From contig JACPAN010000020.1 in NCBI GenBank assembly GCA_016180815.1, positions 1 to 64,000 of the forward strand: a stretch of DNA of 64,000 nucleotides, written 5' to 3'. This stretch comes from Elusimicrobiota bacterium. Its GTDB lineage: Bacteria > Elusimicrobiota > Elusimicrobia > JACQPE01. Below the pieces are notes generated by a model. The model saw only the letters and a list, made by a program, of their open reading frames with translations, did not search any database and was not told where the DNA came from. A program made the position numbers and the translations under genes. Of the stretch, positions 33,903 to 42,364 are shown in pieces (within the stretch, counting starts at the first letter, position 1; each line of letters starts with the position of its first letter).

Positions 33903-36900
33903 GTGGACGAACTCGACAAGCTCGAGAAAGAAAAAGACGAGGAACTGCTGAATTTGGCGGCTCGCATCGAACAGATTTCAAAGCTGGCCGAAGCCAGAAA
34001 AACGTTGTTTCAACGTGAGGCCGAGCAGTTAAAAGAGCTGTTCAACCGTTCGGTCGACAACCTCGAAACCACGCTCAAGCTTTCCCAAACCAAGCTGGCC
34101 GCGGAAATTGAAAACGCCAATAAAAATTTGACCGCTCTTGAGGCCCGTCTTCAGGAAATCGAGCAGGAAGCCAGCCCTGCGGTCGTCGAGAAGAAGCTCA
34201 AGGCGCTGGAGGATGACATCGTCCGCCAGGGCGCCGGCCATCCCTCGGCGAGTTTGGAATCGGCCGACGACTCCCTGAGCGGGCTCCATCGGCAAATCGA
34301 GGAGAGTATCCGCCAGAAAAGCGGACAAATCGGACGCCTTAAGGAGAATTTAAGCCTCAAGGAAAAAGAACTCGGCCAATTGACGTCGCGCGTGGAGGCC
34401 GAGAAGTCGGCCTTGGTGGCCAAATATAAAACAGCCCTGGATAAAAAGGAGCGCGCGGCGCGGGAAGCCATCCGGTTGCTCCAAGCGGAATTCTCCCGCC
34501 GACGCCTGCGCATGCAAGAGGTCACGAAAGTGGTGGAAGCCAGGGAGGTCTGGCTGGAAGAGGAAAAATCCCGGCGCCTGGAGGCTTTAAAAGGGCTGAT
34601 GGGTGAGATGGAAAGCAGGGGCCAGGCCCTTCAGCAGAAGATGTTCGAGGAAAAAACGTTTTGGGAAGGCCAGATTAAAGCCGCGGAACAAGAAATCAAC
34701 GCCTTGAGCATGCGTCTGGTGACCGGGCAGGCGGAATTCGCCGCGATTAAAACGAAAGGGGAGGAGGAACTCAAAAAACTCGAGTTCGAATTAAACGCCG
34801 AGTACACGCAGCGCGCCGAGGCCGTGGGGGCCGAGGTCAAATCCTTGCGCGGGGAGCTCGACGAAGCGAATACGCGCATCACCCAGCTGATCGGCAAGCT
34901 TCGCCGTTACGAGGAGGCCAATAAAAAGGAAGTCGCGGACCTGGAGGCGTTGGCTGCTAAGCGCCATGGCGACACCGCTCAGGAGATCAAGCGCCGCGAG
35001 GGCCGCTTGGCTGTCCTACGCGAAGAGCATCAAAAGCTGCTGGAAGCCAAAACGAAGGAGCTCGACGTCTTGCGCTCTGAATACGAAGCCAAGGTGTTGA
35101 CGCCCACGCTTCTGGCCAAGAAAAAAGGCGTCGAGGAAATCGAAGCCAGAAAGAAAGAGTGGGAAAAGAAGCTTTTTGACCTGGAAGAGAGCCATCGGGC
35201 CGAACGTCTGCAAATGGATACGGCCATCCGCAACTGCCATGATCAAATCCGCGCGATTGAAGAGAAGTTGAGCCTTGAGGCGCGGTCCCATCAAGAGCGG
35301 ATGAAAGAGTTGGCCGCCAAAAAAGACGAAATGCTCGCTCCTCGCGCGGCCCGGTTGGGAGAGCTGGAGAAAACCATCGAGCTGACCGCCGTAAAGTTTA
35401 AGGATGAAATCGCGGCTTTGGACGAGCGAAAGGCGAATATCCATCTGGAAGCGGATCATATGCGCGCGGCGTTTGAAGCCACCACCGAGGAGCACCGCCG
35501 GGAGCTTCTTTTCGCTATCGAGAATTTAAGGGCTCAGCTTGAGGCCCAGCAATCCCGCAGCGTCAAGGAAAAGGGCCAGTGGACCGACGCGCTGGAGACC
35601 AGCCGCAGCCAAGTGCGGCGGCTTGAAAAAGACCTCGAGGCGATATCCACCGCCCATGCCCAGGAGCTTCGGTCCCGCGAAGATGAAATCAGCGCCTCGC
35701 GCGCCACCGACGAGGAAAAAATCCGCTCGTTGGAATCGCTGTTGACGCAAATGGTCGCTAAATCCAAAGAGGAGATTAAAAATAAGGAGACGGAAATAGT
35801 CCGGGCCGAAGGCGCCGGCCGGCGGCTGATGGAAAACCTCCGCAGGAAGCGCGAGGCCGAGGAGTCGCGGCTGGAGGCCCGCCGGGTGGAGCTGTTGTCC
35901 GCGATCAACGAGCATGCCGAGTCCTTTGCCAAGGAGCGCAGCCAATTAACACAGGAAGCCGACGAGGTCCAGCAAAAGCTGTTGAAAGTTGAAAAAGTGC
36001 TCGAGGAGCAGACGCAGCGCTGGCAGGCCGTGTTCACCCAGTTGGAGGAAAAGCGCAGCCGGGAAATCGGTCCTCTGGAGGCGCGTTTGAGGGAATTGGA
36101 ATCGCAACGAAGCGATTTCGAAGCGGCTTCGACAAACAGCCACGACCTCTGGGCCTCCAGGATCAAAGAGATGCGCGATGATTTATCCCGGCGCCAATCC
36201 GAGTGGACGGAGGCTTGGCAAACGCGCAAAAAAGAGCTGACGGATGAAACCTCGCGGCTGGAGGCGCGGCTGGCGGCTTTGCGCAGCCAGCACCGCAGCC
36301 AGCTCGATACTTTGGGCGCGGAGCGCGCCAGGAAGGAAACCGATCTTCAAGAAAAGGAGCGGTCCTTGGAGGAGCTTTCCGGAACGCTCGCCGCCAAGCG
36401 TCAAGCGGCTGAAACGGGATTGAAGGAAGAACAGGTTCGCTATACGCAAGCCGTTGAGAAAGCCAAGGCCGAAATCGAGCAGCTTCAAATGCAGATCGCG
36501 GCCGTCGACGCGGCCAAGGAAAAGGAGCTGGCTGCGTTGTCGAATGAATTGATCGGATTCGAGCAGACCCACCGCCGCCAAATCGAAACGTTACAGGAGC
36601 GTTTCACCCGCGACCGCCAAACGTTGGAATCTTCGCTCAAATCCCAGACTCAGACCGGTGAAGACGAAATCGCGCAGATGGAATCCCATATTGAAAATTT
36701 AACAGTCCAAATTAAGGATCGTTCCATGGAGCTGGAGGTGTTGAGGAGCCAGCAGGAAATCGAATCCGCGGAGATCAGCCGCCGCAAGAGAAAAGTCGTG
36801 GCTGATTTGCGCACCCACCGCGCGGAATTGGCTCAGGAGTTAAAGCAGGTCCGGCGCTCTTATCAGGAGAGGGTCAAGGAGAAGGATCATGAAATTTATT

Positions 36901-37427
36901 TGGCGCGTCTGAAAGTCGAGCTGCGTTCCAAGCGCCTGGAGGAGATTCTATCGGCGAAGCGCCAGGAGCTCGAGCGCATGCGCGCAGGCTGGGCCGGCCG
37001 CGCCGAACAAACGCTTGATCACCTGAAGACGAAAATCGACGAATTGTCCGCGGCCCGCCGGGCGAGGGAGGAGGAACTTAAATCGTTCGACGCTAAAAGC
37101 GGCCAACTGCGCGAGAATCTTTCCGAGCTGCGCGCCGGCGCGCAGCGTCCGGGAGCGTCTACTTCTTGGGAGGAAAAGGAGATCGAGCGCATGCGCGTCC
37201 GCGCCAAACAACAGATCGAGTATTTCCGGGTGCGCATGGAGGAGCTTTTGAAAACACGGGAGAATGAGAAGGCCCGGTTATTGGAGGCCGCGGAAAAAGT
37301 GGAGCCTATCAGCCGGGAGGCGTCCATGACGTTGACGGATTTTATTCTTGTTTGGGAGCGGGAAGTGCGCCGGATGGCCACGCTCATAAAAGGCCTTGAA
37401 GAATCTTCGTTTTGGAGACAACATTAA
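33903..37427 (+). CDS. Very long coiled-coil protein (1,174 aa)
   Basis: GTG start adjacent to the upstream stop, with AAGGAG a few bases before. Nearly the whole protein is predicted by eye to be coiled coil: charged heptads rich in Glu, Lys, Arg, Ala and Leu without breaks beyond short linkers. No Walker motif or SMC head is present, so it is not SMC/Rad50. No signal peptide or membrane segment. The C-terminus (EASMTLTDFILVWEREVRRM, then AT LIKGLEESSFW) is less charged and may be globular. A fully extended coiled coil of this length would be of order 150 nm, suggesting a scaffold, spacer or filament in the cytoplasm attached to the motor. That role is inferred from the operon only. Confidence 0.85.
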   Translation: MDELDKLEKEKDEELLNLAARIEQISKLAEARKTLFQREAEQLKELFNRSVDNLETTLKLSQTKLAAEIENANKNLTALEARLQEIEQEASPAVVEKKLKALEDDIVRQGAGHPSASLESADDSLSGLHRQIEESIRQKSGQIGRLKENLSLKEKELGQLTSRVEAEKSALVAKYKTALDKKERAAREAIRLLQAEFSRRRLRMQEVTKVVEAREVWLEEEKSRRLEALKGLMGEMESRGQALQQKMFEEKTFWEGQIKAAEQEINALSMRLVTGQAEFAAIKTKGEEELKKLEFELNAEYTQRAEAVGAEVKSLRGELDEANTRITQLIGKLRRYEEANKKEVADLEALAAKRHGDTAQEIKRREGRLAVLREEHQKLLEAKTKELDVLRSEYEAKVLTPTLLAKKKGVEEIEARKKEWEKKLFDLEESHRAERLQMDTAIRNCHDQIRAIEEKLSLEARSHQERMKELAAKKDEMLAPRAARLGELEKTIELTAVKFKDEIAALDERKANIHLEADHMRAAFEATTEEHRRELLFAIENLRAQLEAQQSRSVKEKGQWTDALETSRSQVRRLEKDLEAISTAHAQELRSREDEISASRATDEEKIRSLESLLTQMVAKSKEEIKNKETEIVRAEGAGRRLMENLRRKREAEESRLEARRVELLSAINEHAESFAKERSQLTQEADEVQQKLLKVEKVLEEQTQRWQAVFTQLEEKRSREIGPLEARLRELESQRSDFEAASTNSHDLWASRIKEMRDDLSRRQSEWTEAWQTRKKELTDETSRLEARLAALRSQHRSQLDTLGAERARKETDLQEKERSLEELSGTLAAKRQAAETGLKEEQVRYTQAVEKAKAEIEQLQMQIAAVDAAKEKELAALSNELIGFEQTHRRQIETLQERFTRDRQTLESSLKSQTQTGEDEIAQMESHIENLTVQIKDRSMELEVLRSQQEIESAEISRRKRKVVADLRTHRAELAQELKQVRRSYQERVKEKDHEIYLARLKVELRSKRLEEILSAKRQELERMRAGWAGRAEQTLDHLKTKIDELSAARRAREEELKSFDAKSGQLRENLSELRAGAQRPGASTSWEEKEIERMRVRAKQQIEYFRVRMEELLKTRENEKARLLEAAEKVEPISREASMTLTDFILVWEREVRRMATLIKGLEESSFWRQH

Positions 37428-37431
37428 AGGT

Positions 37432-39645
37432 ATGGCTGAACAAACGCCGCCGTCTTTGCCGCCGAAGCCCCCGGTCGGGGGTCCCGGGCGCCCGCCTGCG
37501 CCGCCTCCGGGCAATCTGCGCCCGCCTGCGCCGCCGGCGTCTGCGCCCAAGGGGCCTCCTCCCCCGTCCCGTTCGTTCGGCCCGGGGATCGGCCGCCCCA
37601 ATCCTCCCGCCTCAAGCCCCGCGACACCGGGGCCTGCGGATCTCCAGTCTCAGGACTTGTTGCGCAAGAATGAAGATTTGGAGCGCGCGAAATCCGCCAT
37701 GGAGGAGAGAGTCGCCAAACTTGAAAAAGCTTTGCTCGAGGAGCGGGAGAAGTCCATGACCGCCAACTTAAAGAGCCACGAGGAGCGTTCGGTCGGCTTA
37801 AGAGTGGAGGCCAGCCTTCGCGAGATTCAGGAGAAGTTGAAGCGCGATCAGCGGGAGCGCGAGCTGGAAATGACCAAAGCCAAGCTGGAGGCCCAAATCA
37901 AGGATCTTGAAAAGAAGGTCGTCCATGAGCGCGAGACGTGGGTTGAGGCGCTGAAATCCCAGATGTCCAAGCGCGACCTGGAAGACCGCGCCGTGGAGGA
38001 GCGTTTCAACGCGAAATTAAAGGAGATCGAACAGCGTTACGCCCAGGAGCGTTCCCGCATCGCCAGCAAGCTGGAGGAGAAAAACCGCGAGATCGAAGAT
38101 TTGAAAAAACAGGTCTTGGTTAAAGAAGAGACGGCCAAGGGCGCGTCTCAAAAAGCCGAGACCCAGGTTCAGGCCATGGAGGAATTAAGGCGGCGTTTTG
38201 AAAAAGCCGAGGACGATTACGAGCGGACTCAACGGCGAGCCGTTGAAATGGACAGCAAGCTGCGGCGCGCCGAAGATATGGAACGGGAAGTGGGCATCGT
38301 GCGCGACGAGTTGCGTTCGGCGCGCGATCGCTTGGCCCAGGCGCAGCGCATGATCGAGCAAAGAAACGCGCTCTTGGGCCGCGCCAAGGCCGCGCTTTCC
38401 GGATTGGCCCGCGACCGGGCCGAGGCCCAGCGCCTCAAAGAAGAATTTAGAACAGCCAAGAGCCGCCTGGCCTCGGTTGTGGAAGCGTACCGGCGCCTTC
38501 AAGCCGGCAAGCAGGCCCTAGAACGCGCGGCCCAAGAGCAGCTGCGTCAAAAGGAGGCCGATCTGACGCGGCTGGAGGAGGCCCGCCGGCAGGAATTCGA
38601 ACGCCGCAGCCGGTTTGAGCTCGATTTAGCCCGGGCGGAAATGGAAAAGAGCCAACTGCTGCGCGAACGCTCTCAGCTTGAAGCGGATGTCATCAGGCTT
38701 AAGGCTGAGCTTAACAATGTCGGCCGCGCGCATTTGGAATTACCGGGGGTTCTCCATCAGTTGAACGCCGCCAGGAAGGAAGCCGATGCCAAGGCCGCCG
38801 GCGTCATCAACATGGAAGAGGAAATCCGCATGCTCAAAGCCTCCCAAGCCGAGATGGCGGCCCAGCGTGATCAATCGCTGAAGGACCTGGAGGCCGCCAA
38901 AAGAGAAGCCGAGTCCGCGCGCGCGGAGCTGCGCCGCTTAAGCGCCGCGGTCGGTGAAGCCAAACATTCTTCTCAGACCGAATTTGTTTTGGCTAAAAAA
39001 GATTTGGAAGCCGCCCAACGGGAATTGGTAAAAACCGCGGCCGAGCTGACGCAAACCAGAAGGGAGCTTGACGAAGCGCGTTCGCTCGGCAGCCGCCATA
39101 TCGAGAGCAATGCCCAGATTTCCGGCCGCTACGAGGAGGCCATGAGCGTGGTTGAGTCCGCTCGCAGGGAATTAGCCGCGGCCCGGGAGGCTCAGGCCAA
39201 GGCCTTGGAAGAGGCTAAAAATGCCCAAGCGCAAGCCCGCGTGTTTGAGGCTGAGTTGTTGGACTTGAGGGTGAAGTCGCAGCGCTTGGAACAGGATTTG
39301 GTCCGGACGCACCAGGATGAGCCTCAGCGCGTGCTCACGCTGGAGGCGGAATTAAAAAGCCTGCAGAAGGCGGCGGATCAAATCAAGCAGACTTACGAGG
39401 AAGAGATGCGGCGGGTGCAGAAGATTTTCGAAAGCCAATGCGCGGCTTATGAGAATAAAATTCGCGCCCTGGCCGCGCAGTTGACCCCGGATCAGGTCCG
39501 GCAAGCCACGCTCGAAGCCCGCACCGGTTCGACGATGGAACTTCCGGTCAAGCCCGTTGATCCGAGCAAGACCCAGCAGCTCAAAAGCACGGGCAAGGAA
39601 GGCGTGCTTGAGCGCACCATGAAATGGCTGTCCAAACCCGTATGA
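37432..39645 (+). CDS. Coiled-coil protein with Pro-rich N-terminus (737 aa)
   Basis: ATG 37432 (MAEQTPPSLPPKPP) fits better than an in-frame TTG at 37396, which would overlap the previous gene by 32 bp. Residues 1-70 are Pro/Ala/Gly-rich with PPxPP runs, as in flexible tethers. Residues 75-700 are almost continuous coiled coil (LKRDQRERELEMTKAKLEAQ is typical). The last ~40 residues are short and basic (LERTMKWLSKPV). No enzyme or membrane motif was found. It is the fourth coiled-coil protein of this locus and lies directly before flbD, motA and motB, so it is probably part of the same machine. Function unknown. Confidence 0.83.
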   Translation: MAEQTPPSLPPKPPVGGPGRPPAPPPGNLRPPAPPASAPKGPPPPSRSFGPGIGRPNPPASSPATPGPADLQSQDLLRKNEDLERAKSAMEERVAKLEKALLEEREKSMTANLKSHEERSVGLRVEASLREIQEKLKRDQRERELEMTKAKLEAQIKDLEKKVVHERETWVEALKSQMSKRDLEDRAVEERFNAKLKEIEQRYAQERSRIASKLEEKNREIEDLKKQVLVKEETAKGASQKAETQVQAMEELRRRFEKAEDDYERTQRRAVEMDSKLRRAEDMEREVGIVRDELRSARDRLAQAQRMIEQRNALLGRAKAALSGLARDRAEAQRLKEEFRTAKSRLASVVEAYRRLQAGKQALERAAQEQLRQKEADLTRLEEARRQEFERRSRFELDLARAEMEKSQLLRERSQLEADVIRLKAELNNVGRAHLELPGVLHQLNAARKEADAKAAGVINMEEEIRMLKASQAEMAAQRDQSLKDLEAAKREAESARAELRRLSAAVGEAKHSSQTEFVLAKKDLEAAQRELVKTAAELTQTRRELDEARSLGSRHIESNAQISGRYEEAMSVVESARRELAAAREAQAKALEEAKNAQAQARVFEAELLDLRVKSQRLEQDLVRTHQDEPQRVLTLEAELKSLQKAADQIKQTYEEEMRRVQKIFESQCAAYENKIRALAAQLTPDQVRQATLEARTGSTMELPVKPVDPSKTQQLKSTGKEGVLERTMKWLSKPV

Positions 39646-39661
39646 GCGCGCCGAGGATTTG

Positions 39662-39889
39662 GTGATTATTTTGCACAAACTAAACGGCAAGGAGGTTTCG
39701 ATCAACGCCGAATTGATCGAATCCATCGAAGCTTCGCCGGACACCGTGGTGACGCTGGTGACGGGCAATCGCTACATGGTCAGAGACAGCGTGGAAGAGG
39801 TGGTGGCTAAGGTCGTGGAGTTCAAGCGCCGCATCGTCGGCGCAACCGGCCGCGCGCCGCAGGACTGGCAGAATTTAAAGAAAGAGTAG
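39662..39889 (+). CDS. flbD: FlbD-family flagellar-associated protein
   Basis: 75 residues from GTG 39662, giving MIILHKLNGKEV, which matches the FlbD family start. TTG 39659 is an alternative. The body fits the family: NAELIESIEASPDTVVTLVT, then GNRYMVRDSVEEVVAKVVEF. FlbD is a small protein usually encoded next to motA/motB in flagellar operons of Firmicutes and spirochaetes; its molecular role is poorly known. Here the next two genes are again motA- and motB-like, so the flbD-motA-motB order is conserved although no flagellar filament gene is nearby. This supports descent of the cluster from flagellar genes. Confidence 0.88.
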   Translation: MIILHKLNGKEVSINAELIESIEASPDTVVTLVTGNRYMVRDSVEEVVAKVVEFKRRIVGATGRAPQDWQNLKKE

Positions 39890-39927
39890 AGGGAAATTCC
39901 GTGACGGAGGGAGGGGGATAAGGCGCC

Positions 39928-40734
39928 GTGGATATCGCGACAATTCTGGGCATCACCGTTTTTGCGGGCATGGTGATCGTAACCGTGCTGATCGCCGAGG
40001 GCGTGGCCGGGTTCAAGCCGTTCTTAAACGTCGAGGCGCTGTTCGTGGTGATGGGGGGAACGTTCTGCGCCTTGCTGGTCAATTATTCCATGAATCAGGT
40101 CTTGGGCGTGGGCCGCGTGTTGAAGAAAGTCTTGACCAGCACCGAAGACGAGGAGACCAGCGGGGAGGTGATTTCGACGTTCGTGCAGCTTTCTAGCAAA
40201 GCGAAAAAAGAGGGATTTCTTTCATTGGAAAACGATATTAAAAAGCTGACCAACGATTTCATGAAGCGCGGGCTGCAATTGGTCATCGACGGCGCGGACC
40301 AGGATTTTATCCGCAATATGCTGGAAACGGAATTGGGCTTCATCCGCGAGCGCCATAAGGTCGGGCAGGAGATTTTCAACGCCCTGGGCACGTATGCGCC
40401 GGCCTTCGGCATTATCGGGACGGTGCTGGGCATGATTTTGATGCTGAACTCCATCAGCGACGTGGAGGAGGTGCCCCGGCGCATGGCGTTGGCTTTGGCT
40501 GCGGCTTTTTTCGGCTTGGGCGCGGGGTACCTGATTTTTTTGCCCATGGCCGGCAAACTGCGGCGGCGTTCGGAAGCGGAGCTTTTGGCCAAGGAAATCA
40601 TTATCCGAGGGGTGCTTCTTTTGCAATCGGGCGTGGCTCCGAGCGTCATTGAGGCGAACTTGAAAGCTTACTTGGAACCGGCCCAGCGCATGTTGATTCG
40701 TTCAGCCGTGGCCAAGGGGGAGGCCCCCAAATAA
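39928..40734 (+). CDS. motA: MotA-like stator subunit, copy 2
   Basis: 268 residues from GTG 39928, behind a long purine-rich ribosome binding site (GGAGGGAGGGGGATAAG). Four membrane segments are visible: residues about 5-25, 33-52 (FVVMGGTFCALLV), 150-172 (FGIIGTVLGMILML) and 185-205 (AAFFGLGAGYLIFLPMAG). The cytoplasmic loop holds AKKEGFLSLENDI, aligning with the FliG-contacting R90/E98 stretch of E. coli MotA, with Lys for Arg90. It clearly differs from copy 1, so the two are not a recent duplication. The next gene starts after one spacer base. Confidence 0.94.
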   Translation: MDIATILGITVFAGMVIVTVLIAEGVAGFKPFLNVEALFVVMGGTFCALLVNYSMNQVLGVGRVLKKVLTSTEDEETSGEVISTFVQLSSKAKKEGFLSLENDIKKLTNDFMKRGLQLVIDGADQDFIRNMLETELGFIRERHKVGQEIFNALGTYAPAFGIIGTVLGMILMLNSISDVEEVPRRMALALAAAFFGLGAGYLIFLPMAGKLRRRSEAELLAKEIIIRGVLLLQSGVAPSVIEANLKAYLEPAQRMLIRSAVAKGEAPK

Positions 40735-40735
40735 A

Positions 40736-41386
40736 ATGCCTTTGAAACCCAGGAACCTCATCGATGAGAGCGACCCCAGGGTGTCTCAAATCGGCCACCC
40801 GGCGCCTCCCTGGCTGATCAATTATGCGGATTTGATGACGGAGATGGTTTGTTTTTTCGTCATCCTGTACGCTCTTTCAGCCGCTTTGAATAAAAATGTG
40901 CAGCAAGCCAAAACCCAGTTGGAAGAGATGATGAAGAAAAGCGAAATTTCGGGCGAAGTGAAAATGACCAAAGACGGCTTGCATATCACGTTCGAAGAGA
41001 AGGGGGAGATGTCGTTTTTCCAGTCCGGAAAAGCGGAACTGACACCCGGAATGACCAAATTGTTGACCCAGGTGTCTCCGTCCGTCCGGGAACTCGCGCA
41101 GAAATTCGATATTTTAGTGGAGGGGCACACGGACAATGTGCCTATTCACACCGGCCGCTACAGTTCCAATTGGGAACTCTCCACCGCGCGCGCCACAGAG
41201 GTCGTCAGGTATTTAATCGCCAGCCAGCAGTTTCCGCCCGAACGCTTGGCGGCCGTGGGCTACGGGGAGTATAAACCGGTGGCTCTGAATGATCGGCCTG
41301 AGAATCGCGCCCGCAACCGCCGCGTGGTCTTTTTTGTGAAAACCGTGCCCACAAAATTCGAAGATCAAGGAGCGCAGGAACAATGA
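40736..41386 (+). CDS. motB: MotB-like stator subunit with OmpA domain, copy 2
   Basis: 216 residues. A single membrane segment follows APPWLINYADLMTEMVCFFV; Asp32 is in the position of the essential Asp32 of E. coli MotB. The C-terminal OmpA-like domain has LVEGHTDNVPIHTG and GEYKPVALNDRPENRARNRR, as expected for peptidoglycan anchoring. It pairs with the upstream motA and overlaps the next gene by 4 bp (ATGA). The linker between membrane segment and OmpA domain is shorter than in copy 1. Confidence 0.94.
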   Translation: MPLKPRNLIDESDPRVSQIGHPAPPWLINYADLMTEMVCFFVILYALSAALNKNVQQAKTQLEEMMKKSEISGEVKMTKDGLHITFEEKGEMSFFQSGKAELTPGMTKLLTQVSPSVRELAQKFDILVEGHTDNVPIHTGRYSSNWELSTARATEVVRYLIASQQFPPERLAAVGYGEYKPVALNDRPENRARNRRVVFFVKTVPTKFEDQGAQEQ

Positions 41387-42165
41387 ATCGGGCCGTGATA
41401 TTAATTGTTGCGGTTATTGGCGCTTTACCAGCGGTGTCCGCCGCCGAGGAAGTTATCATAAAGGAAAATTTAGCCGAGGAACGCGTGACGGACGTCATGC
41501 GCGCCAGAAAGCTGGTGGCTTCACGGAGTTTTATTTTGTTTAAAAGGCCCAAGTACGGTCATTTTCTTGAAGGCTATCTCACCGGTTTCGTCACCGATTA
41601 TGACGATCGTCCCATCGAGGGCGTGGTGGTCCGGGCCTTGGTGACGGCCACGGAATCGGGTAAAAAGAAAGGCGAGGAAGATCTTTTGTTATCGGGCGAG
41701 TCGCTGGAGGAAGGGGGCGGGGAAAAAGTGCATGAATTTACCCCGCATTTTGAAGCCGGCATTTCGGACGCGGACGGCGTCTACCGCATCCATTTTTCCG
41801 TTCCCATCATCAAGCGCAAGGTCGATATCCGGGGCAAAATCATATACAACCCGGGTTGGAACCAGCAGCATGATGTTTTGGGCCAATCCTACGAGCCCCA
41901 GATGAAGGAGTCGCCGTTTAGGTTCTACTATGATGAAAAAACGAAGGTGTTGGCCTTTGCCGAAGGCAGCCGCAAGGTGATCGTGCGCCCGGTCCGAAAC
42001 GTCGCGGGTCCGGTTTCGCCGATCAAGCTCAAGGGTTCGGAAAAGCCGGAAACCGCCGAGCCTAAAGGCGGCAAGGCCGCGGAAAGATCCGCGCCCGGCG
42101 GCGCCAAACCCGTGGAACAGAAAGAAGAGGACGATTTTTTTAAGACGTTCAACTTCGGCCCGTAA
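41383..42165 (+). CDS. Secreted protein with carboxypeptidase-regulatory-like domain
   Basis: 260 residues with a clear signal peptide (MNRAVILIVAVIGALPAVSA). The middle part (about 65-150) fits the carboxypeptidase regulatory-like fold: a strand GYLTGFVTDYDDRPIEGVVV and later ISDADGVYRIHFSVP, split by an acidic, Gly-rich insert. The C-terminal ~60 residues are low-complexity Lys/Glu/Pro/Gly and end DDFFKTFNFGP. It is translationally coupled to motB copy 2, so it probably acts with that stator on the periplasmic or outer-membrane side, perhaps linking the motor to the surface protein. No known gene name applies. Confidence 0.8.
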   Translation: MNRAVILIVAVIGALPAVSAAEEVIIKENLAEERVTDVMRARKLVASRSFILFKRPKYGHFLEGYLTGFVTDYDDRPIEGVVVRALVTATESGKKKGEEDLLLSGESLEEGGGEKVHEFTPHFEAGISDADGVYRIHFSVPIIKRKVDIRGKIIYNPGWNQQHDVLGQSYEPQMKESPFRFYYDEKTKVLAFAEGSRKVIVRPVRNVAGPVSPIKLKGSEKPETAEPKGGKAAERSAPGGAKPVEQKEEDDFFKTFNFGP

Positions 42166-42171
42166 GGGCCC

Positions 42172-42350
42172 GTACCGCTCGGAGTCTGTCCAAGTATTCG
42201 CTTTCATGGCGAAATGTTGGATTTTGAGCCGAGACGAAGCCAAATTTTCCGAGCATACCCGCAGTGGTATGTAAGGAAAATTTGGCAAAGTCGCAGGCCA
42301 AAATCCAACATTGCAGCCGAAATGGAATGCTTGGACAGACTCCTCGGTAT
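42172..42350. repeat. Near-perfect long inverted repeat (core 42181-42343)
   Basis: Arms of about 80 nt start GGAGTCTGTCCAAG at 42181 and end with its complement at 42343. They match at most positions, including blocks ATGTTGGATTTTG and CCAAATTTTCC, around a loop near GCATACCCGCAGTGGTATG. The outer TACCG also pairs. No ORF is inside. It looks like a MITE-like or other palindromic mobile element, or a very strong RNA hairpin between two genes. Confidence 0.8.
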
Positions 42351-42355
42351 ATAAT
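42350..42355 (+). promoter_or_regulatory. -10 box (TATAAT) before the cysteine desulfurase
   Basis: Perfect TATAAT 9 bp before ATG 42365; no convincing -35 box, although TTGGAC occurs at 42331 with a short spacer. It sits directly after the inverted repeat. Confidence 0.45.
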
Positions 42356-42364
42356 CTTAAGGCC

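Noticed and set aside
35534-36229. Ser/Arg-rich 231-codon frame on the minus strand within the 1,174-residue coiled-coil gene
   Set aside because: Antisense shadow of Glu/Leu-rich codons; no ribosome site or homology.
33903-37427. SMC or Rad50 ATPase
   Set aside because: No Walker A, signature or Walker B motif and no hinge-like break; only a coiled coil.
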